Translations under genes and position numbers: made by a program
The notes under the pieces: generated by a model
What the model was told of the DNA's origin: nothing
Seen by the model: the letters and a program-made list of their open reading frames with translations, nothing else
Database searches by the model: none
Part shown: piece by piece, positions 52,253 through 61,283 of the stretch
Layout: each line of letters begins with the position of its first letter
How positions within the stretch are numbered: position 1 is the stretch's first letter
Assembly: GCF_040195635.1 (NCBI RefSeq)
Contig: NZ_JBEFTX010000002.1
Span: 62,001 to 126,000 of the forward strand
DNA length: 64,000 nucleotides
Direction: 5' to 3'
Source of the DNA: Thermasporomyces sp040195635
Lineage (GTDB): Bacteria > Actinomycetota > Actinomycetes > Propionibacteriales > Actinopolymorphaceae

Positions 52253-53251
52253 TCAGAGCTGGGCGCTGCAGACGGTCTCGGTGATGAGGCGCGTGACCAC
52301 GTACGGATCTGCGTTCGCGTTGGGTCGGCGATCCTCGATGTAGCCCTTCTTGTCCTGGGCCACCTGCCAGGGGATACGGATCGACGCGCCACGGTCGGAC
52401 ACGCCATAGGAGAACTCCGTCCACATGGCGGTCTCGTGCATGCCGGTGAGGCGGTTCTCAATGCCGGCACCGTAGTTGCGGACATGCTCGTCCGCCTTGG
52501 CCCCAAGCGCCTCACACGCGGCGACGATCGGATCGTATCCCTCACGCATGGCCTTGGTGGAAAAGTTGGTGTGGCACCCGGCACCGTTCCAGTCGCCCTT
52601 CACCGGCTTGGGGTCGAGCGTCGCCGCGACGTCGTAGTTCTCCGCGATCCGGTACAACAGCCAGCGGGCCGTCCAGAGCTGGTCGGACACCGCCAGCGGA
52701 GAAAGCGGCCCGACCTGGAACTCCCACTGCCCTGGCATGACCTCCGCATTGATGCCGGAGATGAGTAGCCCGGCCTCGAGACACGCGTCGAGATGGGCTT
52801 CGACGATGTCGCGGCCGTGCACCTCGTCCGCTCCCACTCCGCAGTAGTAGAAGCCCTGCGGCGCGGGATAGCCTCCTGCGGGGAACCCGAGCGGGCGGCC
52901 GTCCTTGAAGAAGGTGTACTCCTGCTCCAGACCGAACAGCGGCTCCGCGGCCGCATACTTCCTGGCTACGTTCTCGAGGGCCGCGCGAGTGTTGGACGGG
53001 TGCGGGGTCAGGTCGATCCCAAGCACTTCGGCGAGAACGAGTACGTCGTTGCCGCCACGCACCGGGTCGGGGCACGAGAAGACTGGGCGGAGTACGCAGT
53101 CGGAGTTGTCGCCCGGTGCCTGGTTCGTACTCGACCCGTCGAAACCCCAGAGGGGTGGCTCCGCTCCGTCGGCGAGCACCTTCGTCTTCGACCGCAGCCG
53201 CGCGGTGGGTTGAGTCCCGTCGATCCAGATGTACTCAGCCTTGTAGGTCAC
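52253..53251 (-). CDS. glnII: Glutamine synthetase type II
   Basis: A 332-residue GSII enzyme, the short eukaryote-like form also found in actinobacteria and rhizobia. It makes glutamine from glutamate, ammonia and ATP. Motifs are PLWGFDGSSTNQAPGDNSD (substrate/beta-grasp), FGLEQEYTFF (metal Glu), GINAEVMPGQWEFQVG, GDWNGAGCHTNFST (ATP-binding) and RGASIRIPWQ. It lacks the C-terminal adenylylation loop of type I. The GTG start at 53251 follows GGGAG by 5 nt. It is monocistronic; in actinomycetes this gene is usually induced under nitrogen limitation. The upstream 290 bp hold no further gene. Confidence 0.95.
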   Translation of the reverse strand: MTYKAEYIWIDGTQPTARLRSKTKVLADGAEPPLWGFDGSSTNQAPGDNSDCVLRPVFSCPDPVRGGNDVLVLAEVLGIDLTPHPSNTRAALENVARKYAAAEPLFGLEQEYTFFKDGRPLGFPAGGYPAPQGFYYCGVGADEVHGRDIVEAHLDACLEAGLLISGINAEVMPGQWEFQVGPLSPLAVSDQLWTARWLLYRIAENYDVAATLDPKPVKGDWNGAGCHTNFSTKAMREGYDPIVAACEALGAKADEHVRNYGAGIENRLTGMHETAMWTEFSYGVSDRGASIRIPWQVAQDKKGYIEDRRPNANADPYVVTRLITETVCSAQL

Positions 53252-53542
53252 GCTGCTCCCGCCTTGTCAGGTCAGTAAGGTCGATGGTGGATGGTCGACT
53301 GAGCGCCTGCGACAGGCGACGCCGCACAGTCACCTCAACCTAAGCCGGCGAGCGATACCCGGCGATTTCCGACGTGTGACAGCGTGGTTAACGCCGTGGG
53401 GTTGGCTCGTGCACTGCGGGATCATGGCCATCCGGTTCCGGGGCGGTGACGACGCCGGCCGAACCGAGGGATCTTCGGAATCGTCTTACTGGGCAGGGTT
53501 TTCGGGTCCGCGGTTGTCGGTGGTCACGTCAATGGTTGGATC

Positions 53543-53973
53543 ATGGAAGCGGTCACCACCACCCGCGCCGACACCGGCACTGGCGCCCGCGCCGGTCTTG
53601 GCCTGTTGGCCGCGATCCGGAAGGTCGACCGGCGCGACCTGGGCAGAACCGCCGGCCCGACCAGCACGGGCACCTGGGTGTCCGGACTACTGAAGATCCG
53701 GCCCGCCCAGGCCAGCCGCCGAGTCAACCTCGCCAAGGATCTGGACAGCTCTCTGGTGTTGACCCAGACCCTGTTGAACGCCGGTGAGATCAACGTCGAG
53801 CAGGCCGACGTGATCGCCCAAACGGCGTCCTCCTCTGCAGATACCACCACCGACTCATCCACCAAGGCACCTGGCAGATCCGCCCCGCAGTCGACGGCCA
53901 CCCCGAAGTCGTCCCACCCGACTGGATCGACCCCCACCGAAACCCCCAACGCAACAACAGACTCCGCATATAA
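53543..53973 (+). pseudogene. DUF222/HNH-endonuclease gene with internal deletion and frameshift
   Basis: The first ~95 codons match the DUF222 (13E12-repeat) N-terminal region of actinobacterial HNH endonucleases: WVSGLLKIRPAQASRRVNLA and LLNAGEINVEQADVIAQT. The sequence then jumps, in another frame, to TWQIRPAVDGHPEVVPPDWI followed by DPHRNPQRNN and a TAA at 53971-53973, the extreme C-terminus of the same family. The whole middle, including the HNH nuclease motif, is missing. Such genes are multi-copy and recombine often, so loss through deletion between copies is likely. Nothing functional is expected. Confidence 0.75.
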
Positions 53974-54158
53974 CGGCTGAGTGGATGGCGGCCCGAGGTG
54001 CGTGCGGGGGTTGGCCGCCTGGTTCGCCGTCGACAAGCCTCGTCAAGCCCGGGTGGAGTCCGACCGATGAGTTCGACCTCGTCGCGTGGTCAGTACGTAC
54101 GTGTTCACACCTCGGGTCCTCCTCTGGGCCTGCGATCGGCTCTTGAAGGAGACACCTG

Positions 54159-55583
54159 ATGTCCACGACCGGCGCGTCCCGCCCAGCCGTCCTGGCCAGG
54201 GCAATGCTCACCGTGCTTGCTGCCATGGCTGCCGTGCTCGGGCCGGCCGGAGCGACCGCGGCAACGGCGGCCGCAACCGCAACGACCGCGACGACTGCCG
54301 CAACCGCAACGACCGCGACGACCGCAGGCAGCACAGCGGACGGTGCGGCCGCCGCCTCGGCCACCACGACGGCGGGTCTGCGCTGGATCGCCGGCTGGGG
54401 GACGGCCGTCCAACATCCGATGCCGGGGAACGAGTGGTTCGGTCCGAACTGGTCGATGGACGGGTTCGCCGACCAGTCGCTCCGCCAGGTCGTGCGGGTG
54501 AGCAAGGGCGGGACGGCGCTCCGCGTCCGGTTGTCCAATCGCTACGGCAGCGCTCCGCTGCGACTCACCGGTGCGACGATCGCCAGGTCCGGCGACGGCG
54601 CCGCGGTCAGGCCAGGCACGGTGCGCGCGTTGACCTTCCGAGGTTCGTTCTCGCCGACCGTGCCCACCGGCGGTGAGCTGGCTTTCGACCCGACGCTCCT
54701 GCAGACGAGAGCACTGGAGAAGCTGACCGTCACGCTGTACTTCGCCACCCCCACCGGCCCTGCGACGTTCCACGAGGGCGGCCTGACCACCACCTACCGC
54801 GCCACCGGTGACCACCTTCGCGACCACGGCGGGCAGCCATACGCCGGCGAGACCAGCCACTCGTGGTACTACCTGTCCGGCGTGGACGTGGCCGGTGGAC
54901 GCGACCGAGCCCACCAGTCCGGCGGGCACGGCGACTCGACCGGCACGGTCGTGGCGCTCGGCGACTCGATCACCGACGGTGCGATCTCCACACCGGGCGC
55001 GGACAACCGCTATCCGGACGAGCTGGCCGAGCGCCTGGCGGCAGCTGGCCGACCCGCGGGGGTCGTCAACGCCGGAATCAACGGCAACAAGCTGCGTACG
55101 GACTCGACGTGCCTCGGCGAGAGCGCGTTGAACCGGTTCGATCGCGACGTCCTCGGCCAGCCGAGGATCCGTACGGTGATCGTGCTGGAAGGGATCAACG
55201 ACATCGGCTCCGCCGGACAGCCGGACTTCGGCTGCGGGGAGTCCCCGGCGGTCACGGCCGAGCAGCTCATCGACGCCCACCTCGAGCTGACCAGGGCCGC
55301 GCACGAGCATGGCGTACGCATCATCGGCGCCACGCTCACGCCCATCAAGGGCAACGAGTTCGGCTACGACACCCCGCACAACGAGGAGATCCGGGACACG
55401 GTCAACCACTGGATCAGGACCAGCGGTGCCTACGACGCGGTCGTCGACTTCGATCGCGCGCTCGCCGACCCGGCCGACCCGGACTCAATACTCCCGGCCT
55501 ACGACGCCGGAGACCACCTGCACCCCAACGACGCCGGCACGAAGGCGATGGCCGAGGCCATCGACCTGGACACCCTCTGGTGA
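54159..55583 (+). CDS. Secreted SGNH/GDSL-family hydrolase
   Basis: A 474-residue exported esterase. The N-terminus is a signal peptide (about 12-38) followed by an unusual Ala/Thr-rich tract. Residues about 75-255 form an N-terminal beta domain (WIAGWGTAVQHPMPGNEWF), and the SGNH catalytic domain follows: block I VVALGDSITDG with Ser270, block II Gly (NAGINGNK), block III GINDIG (Asn347) and block V DAGDHLHPND with Asp452/His455. Close families include rhamnogalacturonan acetylesterases and other carbohydrate deacetylases, which would fit the nearby GH78 gene. GAAGGAG lies about 7 nt before the ATG. It is upstream of the Opp-type operon. Confidence 0.9.
   Translation: MSTTGASRPAVLARAMLTVLAAMAAVLGPAGATAATAAATATTATTAATATTATTAGSTADGAAAASATTTAGLRWIAGWGTAVQHPMPGNEWFGPNWSMDGFADQSLRQVVRVSKGGTALRVRLSNRYGSAPLRLTGATIARSGDGAAVRPGTVRALTFRGSFSPTVPTGGELAFDPTLLQTRALEKLTVTLYFATPTGPATFHEGGLTTTYRATGDHLRDHGGQPYAGETSHSWYYLSGVDVAGGRDRAHQSGGHGDSTGTVVALGDSITDGAISTPGADNRYPDELAERLAAAGRPAGVVNAGINGNKLRTDSTCLGESALNRFDRDVLGQPRIRTVIVLEGINDIGSAGQPDFGCGESPAVTAEQLIDAHLELTRAAHEHGVRIIGATLTPIKGNEFGYDTPHNEEIRDTVNHWIRTSGAYDAVVDFDRALADPADPDSILPAYDAGDHLHPNDAGTKAMAEAIDLDTLW
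54270..54321 (+). repeat. Tandem 27-bp duplication in the SGNH leader
   Basis: A 25-bp block starting GCCGCAACCGCAACGACC recurs identically 27 bp later (54270-54294 and 54297-54321). It encodes repeated Ala/Thr units such as AATATTATT just after the signal peptide. The reading frame is kept, so repeat-number changes would only alter linker length. Confidence 0.85.
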
Positions 55584-55623
55584 TCTCCGGCGACCGGTTC
55601 TCCGGCGACCGGTCCTCCGGCGG
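55584..55623 (+). repeat. Two and a half 15-bp repeats right after the SGNH stop
   Basis: TCTCCGGCGACCGGT occurs twice in tandem (55584-55598, 55599-55613), followed by a partial third copy. Each unit contains the imperfect palindrome CCGGCGACCGG. The position directly after a stop codon might serve transcript termination or stability, but no T-run follows. The rest of the gap to 56066 shows no gene. Confidence 0.7.
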
Positions 55624-55801
55624 TTGATGACGAGGCTGGCCCGGAGCTGCCTGGGTCAGCTTTCCGGAGCCGGGAGCGGCGCGGCGAGGAAACCCCCTGT
55701 CGCAAACGTCGAGGCTCCACGAGCACCTGTGCCTGCGCGACCGGTCCCGGTCAGGTCCTATGACCTGCCGGAACAGGTCATGGCGAAGGGCTGGCGGAGC
55801 C

Positions 55802-55857
55802 TTGACATCACCAGACGCAGGGAAGAGCATCAATGCACAATTTTGTGAATCGTTTCA
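55802..55857 (+). promoter_or_regulatory. Candidate promoter and LacI-type operator of the Opp-type operon
   Basis: TTGACA (55802-55807) with a weak GAGCAT -10 box 17 bp later (55825-55830). Downstream of the predicted start lies TGAATCGTTTCA (55846-55857), one mismatch from the LacI/GalR consensus palindrome TGAAACGTTTCA with central CG. The AT-rich setting and position 209 bp upstream of the binding-protein gene fit sugar-responsive control. No LacI gene is in the window. Confidence 0.45.
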
Positions 55858-56066
55858 TGGGTGGACCTTTACCAGGTTCAACCTTGTCAGTGGCCCGACG
55901 GACCAGGAGGGCCTTCATGAGCGATATCTGAGTGTTCCCGCGGTGTTGTGACGTGTAGGGAGCCGGCAGGCACCTCCACCGAGACGCCACGCCTGGGGAC
56001 ATGCCTTTGACTTGCCCTGCTTTTGCCCCACGGGGACGGACGAGAGTGTCACTGCCAGGAGGGGTT

Positions 56067-58046
56067 ATGGAGATGCGGGATCTTTCGCGCAGGAGGTTTC
56101 TCGGCGTCGTCGCGGCCGGCGTTGTAGTCGGGGGCTGCTCCGGGCAGGACGGCACGGGTTCGAACGCCGGCAGTGGTGCAGGAGGCACCCCCAAGCCGGG
56201 TCAGTACAAGGAGTCGCCTGTTCTGGCCGCTCGGGTGAAGTCCGGCGACCTGCCACCACTTGCGGAGCGGCTGCCGAAGGAGCCGTTTGTCATCCAGCCG
56301 GGCACGCTGGTGGACGAGAAGTTCGTCAAGCTGGCACAGGGCAAGTACGGCGGAACCCTGCAACTCCCTCAGGAGTTGCCGAACTTCGACCCGCACATCT
56401 TCCTCGGCAACATCGAGCCCATGCTCTGGGCACCCAACGGATTTGGCTATGCACAGGGCGAAACCATTGTGGGCAACGTCGTCGCCGGCTACGAGGCGAA
56501 CAACGACAACACCGTGTTCACGTTCCACATGCGCGAAGGCTTGAAGTGGTCCGACGGCGAGCCGGTGACGACCGAGGACGTACGGTTCGCGTTCGACGAT
56601 GTCCTTTACAACAAAGAGATCACGCCGATCTTTCCCGACTATCTGATGGCGGCTCGGCGCACCGACAACGCGCCGGCGAAGTTGGAGGTGATCGACGAGT
56701 TCACCTTCAGCCTGACCTTCGACGCGGCCTATGGCACGTTCCCGGCCCAGATCGCCATTGCCCAGTGGCGCAGTTACGGCGACATCATCAAGCCGAGGCA
56801 CTACCTGGAGCAGTTCCACGAGAAGTACGCCGACAAGGCGAAGTTGCGGGAGATGCTCAAGGAGGAGTCGATTCCCGCCGACCAGTGGTTCAACCTGTTC
56901 ACCGCCAAGCAGATGGGCGCCTGGCTCGACGTCTCGAACGAGCAGTACATGGGACATCCGACGCTGACCGCCTGGGTGATGTCGAAGGCCAGCGACGGGG
57001 TGTTCGGCTTCGAACGCAATCCGTACTACTTCAAGCTCGACTCGGCGGGGAGTCAGTTGCCGTACATCGACGAGCTTCGTTCGCAGCTGGTGCAGGACAA
57101 GGAGACGCTGACCTCGCGTGCACTGTTCGGTGAGTTCGACTACCTCGGCGAGCGGGCGTCGCTGCGGCAGATATCCCTGATCGCGGAGAAGGCGGACAAG
57201 GGCGAGGTCAACATGCACGTCGCCCAGATGCACCGCCTCCCGATCAGCTTCGCGCTGAACCTGACCCACACCGACAAGGTGTGGCGCAAGGTCGTGCGCG
57301 ACGTCAACTTCCGCCGGGCGCTGGACCTCGCCATCAACCGTGAGGAGATCATCGAGAACTTCTACCTCGGTGAGTTCGCCAGCGTGCCGAAGGAGACCAG
57401 CAACGGAACCTACGACGTGGCAGAGGCGAACCGGCTGCTGGACGACATGGGCCTGTCTGAGAAGGACGGCGAGGGCTTCCGGCTGGGACCGGACGGCAAG
57501 CGGTTCCGGGTCCCGTTCGAGATCCAGGACCTGTCCGAGGACCACATCCCGATGGGTGAGCTGATCGCCGAGTTCTGGAAGAAGGTCGGCGTCTTCACCA
57601 CCATCCGCAAGCTCGACGCGACGGTGGCCGGCGAGCGGCAGGAAGCCAACGAGCTCAAGGCCACGGCGATCTGGGCGCACCACAACCTATGGCCCAGCGC
57701 CGGGTGGGACGACTACCTTCCCGGGACCTACTGGGGTCCCCTCTGGACGCTGTGGAACAACACCAGGGGCGAGGATGGCGAGGAACCCATTCCCGAGGTC
57801 AAGGAACTCTTCGAGTTGCACGGTCAGTTCATGGCGGCCGGAGTCGGCTCACCGGACGGCAAGGCGGCCCTCGACGGGATCCTCAAGAGCTACCGCGACA
57901 ACGTCTGGACGTTCAACCCGGTCGAGAACTCCTACTACCCGACGTTCTGGACCACGCGCGTGAAGAACGTGCCCGAAGGCGTCAAGGAGCAGGAGTTCGG
58001 AATCGTCGTCAACATCAGCATGGAGAGCTGGTTCATCGACGAATGA
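56067..58046 (+). CDS. Family-5 extracellular substrate-binding lipoprotein (Opp/Dpp type)
   Basis: A 659-residue binding protein. The N-terminus DLSRRRFLGVVAAGVVVGGC is a twin-arginine lipoprotein signal with the lipid Cys at about residue 29. The SBP_bac_5 fold follows: DNTVFTFHMREGLKWSDGEP, TTEDVRFAFDDVLYNKEI, FRRALDLAINREEIIENF. It is longer than typical peptide-binding proteins (about 530-560), a feature shared with family-5 proteins of carbohydrate operons. AGGAGGGG precedes the ATG 56067. In this context (GH78, SGNH, LacI-type site) oligosaccharide fragments are a better guess for the cargo than peptides, but this is inference. Confidence 0.9.
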   Translation: MEMRDLSRRRFLGVVAAGVVVGGCSGQDGTGSNAGSGAGGTPKPGQYKESPVLAARVKSGDLPPLAERLPKEPFVIQPGTLVDEKFVKLAQGKYGGTLQLPQELPNFDPHIFLGNIEPMLWAPNGFGYAQGETIVGNVVAGYEANNDNTVFTFHMREGLKWSDGEPVTTEDVRFAFDDVLYNKEITPIFPDYLMAARRTDNAPAKLEVIDEFTFSLTFDAAYGTFPAQIAIAQWRSYGDIIKPRHYLEQFHEKYADKAKLREMLKEESIPADQWFNLFTAKQMGAWLDVSNEQYMGHPTLTAWVMSKASDGVFGFERNPYYFKLDSAGSQLPYIDELRSQLVQDKETLTSRALFGEFDYLGERASLRQISLIAEKADKGEVNMHVAQMHRLPISFALNLTHTDKVWRKVVRDVNFRRALDLAINREEIIENFYLGEFASVPKETSNGTYDVAEANRLLDDMGLSEKDGEGFRLGPDGKRFRVPFEIQDLSEDHIPMGELIAEFWKKVGVFTTIRKLDATVAGERQEANELKATAIWAHHNLWPSAGWDDYLPGTYWGPLWTLWNNTRGEDGEEPIPEVKELFELHGQFMAAGVGSPDGKAALDGILKSYRDNVWTFNPVENSYYPTFWTTRVKNVPEGVKEQEFGIVVNISMESWFIDE

Positions 58047-58103
58047 CCGCGCGCTGCCGGGGCTGCCAGCTAGCTATCTGATCACGCGAAAGGTGTGTGA
58101 GTA

Positions 58104-59102
58104 GTGGCGGGATACATCGCGCGGAGGGTCCTGCTCCTGATTCCGGTACTCTTCGCCATCTCCCTGGTCAGTTTCGTGATCATCGAGCTCCCGCCGGGCG
58201 ACTACGTCTCCACCCTGGTCGCGCAGATGAGGCAACGGGGCGTCGAGCTCACGCCATCGGAGCGGGACGCACTGATCCGGCAGTACGGGCTGGACCACAG
58301 CGTCGCCCACCGCTACGGAATCTGGCTGAAGGACATCGTCGTCGAAGGCGACTTCGGGCGTTCCTACCGCTGGAACAAGCCGGTGTCGGAGGTGCTGGCC
58401 GAACGAGTCCCGCTCACGGTCGCCATCTCGCTCTTCACGACGATCTTCGTCTTCGTGGTCGCGGTACCGATCGGCATCTATTCGGCCGTACGCAAGTATT
58501 CGGTCTTCGACTATCTCTTCACCTTCATCGGCTTCATCGGCCTCGCCACGCCCGGATTCCTGCTCGCGCTGGTAATGCTGTGGCTCTTCTACTCGTTGTT
58601 CGGCGCCAACATGAGCGGGCTGTTCTCACAGAACTTCGTGGACGCACCATGGAGCGTGGGCAAGATTCTCGACCTGCTCAGCCGGATCTGGTTCCCGATG
58701 ATCATCATCGGCATGAGTGGTACGGCGGGGATCATCCGGGTGATGCGCGGCAACTTGCTCGATGAGCTGCAGAAGCAGTACGTCATCACCGCCCGGGCGA
58801 AGGGCCTCGGCGAACGCCCCATCCTGTTCCGCTACCCGGTGCGGATCGCGATCAACCCGATCGTCTCCACCATCGGCTGGTTGCTCCCGGCGATCGTCGG
58901 CGGCGAGGTGCTCGTGTCGATCGTGCTCAACCTCCAGACCACCGGGCCGGTGCTGCTGGAAGCGGTGACCGGGCAGGACCTCTATCTCGCGGCGAGCATC
59001 ATCCTGATCCTTTCCACGCTCACAGTCATCGGGACGCTCATCGCCGACCTGTTACTGGCGTGGCTCGATCCGCGGATCCGATTCGAGAGGGCGGCGAGAT
59101 GA
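58104..59102 (+). CDS. ABC transporter permease, OppB/DppB type
   Basis: A 332-residue permease with six helices. The N-terminal VAGYIARRVLLLIPVLFAIS and the periplasmic loop before helix 2 (LIRQYGLDHSVAHRYGIWLK, FGRSYRWNKPVSEVLAER) are diagnostic of the OppB branch. The EAA coupling loop is ITARAKGLGERPILFRYPVR. The GTG start at 58104 has AAGGTG upstream. It is 57 bp after the binding-protein gene, and its stop overlaps the next start (ATGA). It forms the channel with the OppC-type subunit. Confidence 0.93.
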   Translation: MAGYIARRVLLLIPVLFAISLVSFVIIELPPGDYVSTLVAQMRQRGVELTPSERDALIRQYGLDHSVAHRYGIWLKDIVVEGDFGRSYRWNKPVSEVLAERVPLTVAISLFTTIFVFVVAVPIGIYSAVRKYSVFDYLFTFIGFIGLATPGFLLALVMLWLFYSLFGANMSGLFSQNFVDAPWSVGKILDLLSRIWFPMIIIGMSGTAGIIRVMRGNLLDELQKQYVITARAKGLGERPILFRYPVRIAINPIVSTIGWLLPAIVGGEVLVSIVLNLQTTGPVLLEAVTGQDLYLAASIILILSTLTVIGTLIADLLLAWLDPRIRFERAAR

Positions 59103-60238
59103 GCGCTGGCACGGTCGAGGTCCCACCGGTCCCCGCGGGCGAAGAACGGCGGGATGAGGAGTATTACCAGGCGAGCCAGTGGCGCCTCGTGTGGTGGCGC
59201 TTCTCCAAACACAAGGTCGCCCGGTTTGCCCTTGGCGTGTTGGTGGCGATGTATGTCGTGGCCCTCTTCGCCGAGTTCTTCGCGCCGTACGGGCAGAGCG
59301 AGCGTTTCGAGGGCAACCAGGACGCCCCGCCGACGGACATCCACGTCGTGCACGAGGGGAGCTTCGTCGGGCCGTACGTCTATGGCCGCAAGCGTGAGCT
59401 GTCGATGAAGACGCTGCGCCACACCTACGTGGAGGACAAGTCGAAGGTCCATCCGATCAAGTTCTTCGCCAAGGGGTCGTCGTACAAGCTGTGGGGCCTC
59501 ATCGAGACGGACCGGCACGTGTTCACGACCGGCCCCGGCGCACCACCGGCGATGCTGTTCGGTGCCGACCGGTTGGGCCGGGACATCCTGTCGCGGGTCG
59601 TCTACGGATCCCGGATATCGCTCACGATCGGCCTGGTGGGTGTGGCGATCGGATTCGTCCTCGGCGTGACGCTCGGCGCGGTCTCCGGCTACTTCGGCGG
59701 CCTGGTCGACACGGTGATCCAGCGAATGGTGGAGTTCATCCTCGCTCTGCCCACCATCCCGTTGTGGATGGCGTTGTCGGCGGCGTTACCGAGAGACTGG
59801 TCGGTCGTACGCACGTACTTCTTCATCGTGATCATCTTGTCGTTCGTCGGATGGTCAGGTCTCGCCCGCGAGGTCCGAGGGAAGCTCCTCGCCCTGCGGG
59901 AGGAGGACTTCGTGACGTCGGCCCGGATCGCGGGCGCGAGTCGCAGCCGGATCATGCTGGTGCACCTGATTCCCTCGTTCACCAGCCACCTGATCGTGGT
60001 GATCACTCTGTCGGTACCGGCGATGATCCTGGGCGAGACTGCCCTGAGCTTCCTCGGCCTCGGCATGCAACCACCCGCGGTCAGTTGGGGAACACTGCTG
60101 CAGGACGCTCAGAACGTCGTGTCCGTCGCCCAGCATCCGTGGCAGCTGATCCCCGCGGTTCCCGTCATCGTCGTGGTGTTGATGTTCAACTTCCTAGGAG
60201 ATGGGCTGCGCGATGCTGCCGACCCGTACTCGACCTGA
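59099..60238 (+). CDS. ABC transporter permease, OppC/DppC type
   Basis: A 379-residue permease. Helix 1 (about 45-65, FALGVLVAMYVVALFAEFFA) is followed by an unusually long extracytoplasmic segment of about 95 residues, then LFGADRLGRDILSRVVYGSR and five more helices typical of OppC. The EAA loop is SARIAGASRSRIMLVHLIPS. The long segment is about twice that of peptide-type OppC proteins and may contact the long binding protein. The start overlaps the OppB stop (ATGA). The end overlaps the OppD start by 26 bp. Confidence 0.92.
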   Translation: MSAGTVEVPPVPAGEERRDEEYYQASQWRLVWWRFSKHKVARFALGVLVAMYVVALFAEFFAPYGQSERFEGNQDAPPTDIHVVHEGSFVGPYVYGRKRELSMKTLRHTYVEDKSKVHPIKFFAKGSSYKLWGLIETDRHVFTTGPGAPPAMLFGADRLGRDILSRVVYGSRISLTIGLVGVAIGFVLGVTLGAVSGYFGGLVDTVIQRMVEFILALPTIPLWMALSAALPRDWSVVRTYFFIVIILSFVGWSGLAREVRGKLLALREEDFVTSARIAGASRSRIMLVHLIPSFTSHLIVVITLSVPAMILGETALSFLGLGMQPPAVSWGTLLQDAQNVVSVAQHPWQLIPAVPVIVVVLMFNFLGDGLRDAADPYST

Positions 60239-61283
60239 CCAGGAGGACGGCCGCCGCCGGGACGAGGGCCCCTCGAACGGACGGCAGCCGATCCTGGAGA
60301 TCAGGAACCTCAAGACGCACTTCGTCCTCGATGAAGGGGTCGTGCGCGCGGTCGACGACGTCAGCCTGACGCTGGAGAAGGGCGCCACGCTCGGTGTGGT
60401 GGGGGAGTCCGGGTGCGGCAAGAGCGTCACGGCCCGGTCGGTCCTGCAGATCGTGGGTGCCGGCGGAAAGATCGTCGACGGCGAGATCCTGCTCCACCGC
60501 GACGGAAGCGTCGTCGACCTGGCGACGTTCGAGCCCCGCGGGCGGGACATCCGGTCGGTGCGCGGGCGGGAGATCGCGATGATCTTCCAGGAGCCGATGG
60601 CGGCGTTCTCGCCGGTCTACACGATCGGCAAACAGATCATCGAGGCGATCCGCGTCCACACCGACGCGTCGAAGGTGACGGCGCGGGACAGGACCATGGA
60701 TCTGCTGGCCCGCGTAGGGATTCCCCAACCGAAGCGCACCGTCGACCAGTTTCCGTTCGAGTTGTCCGGTGGCATGCTGCAGCGCGCGATGATCGCCATG
60801 GCGCTCTCGTGCGAACCGGACATCCTGATCGCCGACGAGCCGACGACCGCCCTCGACGTCACCATCCAGGGCCAGATCCTGGCGCTCCTGAAGAGCATTC
60901 AGGAGGAGACCGGGATGTCCATCATGCTGATCAGCCACAACATGGGGGTGATCGCCGAGATGGCGGACAGCGTGGCCGTGATGTATCTCGGTCGGGTGAT
61001 CGAGGAGGCACCGGCATGGGACCTCTTCGACGAGCCACGACATCCGTACACGCAGGCCCTCCTCCAGTCGATCCCGATGGTCGAGGAGACGGTCCAGTCC
61101 AGGCTGCGGTCGATCAAGGGCTCCGTGCCCAATCCGTACGCGATGCCGAAGGCGTGCAGGTTCCATCCCCGGTGCGACGCGTTCATGTCCGGCACCTGTG
61201 ACGTCCGGGAGCCCGCCCTCATGCCGGTCGGCCCGGAACATCGTGCGGCCTGCTTCCTGGTGGGAGATGTCGAGCATGAGTGA
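60213..61283 (+). CDS. ABC transporter ATPase, OppD/DppD type
   Basis: A 356-residue nucleotide-binding subunit: Walker A VVGESGCGKSVTAR, signature LSGGMLQRAMIAMAL, Walker B ILIADEPTTALDVT. The C-terminal oligopeptide-permease extension CRFHPRCDAFMSGTC has Cys residues that in relatives can hold an iron-sulfur cluster. The ATG at 60213 is used because AGGAG sits 12 nt upstream; the ATG at 60201 directly abuts it. About 30 polar residues precede the domain. The end overlaps the OppF start by 8 bp. It pairs with the OppF-type ATPase as heterodimer. Confidence 0.92.
   Translation: MLPTRTRPDQEDGRRRDEGPSNGRQPILEIRNLKTHFVLDEGVVRAVDDVSLTLEKGATLGVVGESGCGKSVTARSVLQIVGAGGKIVDGEILLHRDGSVVDLATFEPRGRDIRSVRGREIAMIFQEPMAAFSPVYTIGKQIIEAIRVHTDASKVTARDRTMDLLARVGIPQPKRTVDQFPFELSGGMLQRAMIAMALSCEPDILIADEPTTALDVTIQGQILALLKSIQEETGMSIMLISHNMGVIAEMADSVAVMYLGRVIEEAPAWDLFDEPRHPYTQALLQSIPMVEETVQSRLRSIKGSVPNPYAMPKACRFHPRCDAFMSGTCDVREPALMPVGPEHRAACFLVGDVEHE

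Noticed and set aside
56049..57683. A 544-codon minus-strand open frame
   Set aside because: Antisense shadow of the family-5 binding-protein gene, which has signal peptide and family motifs.
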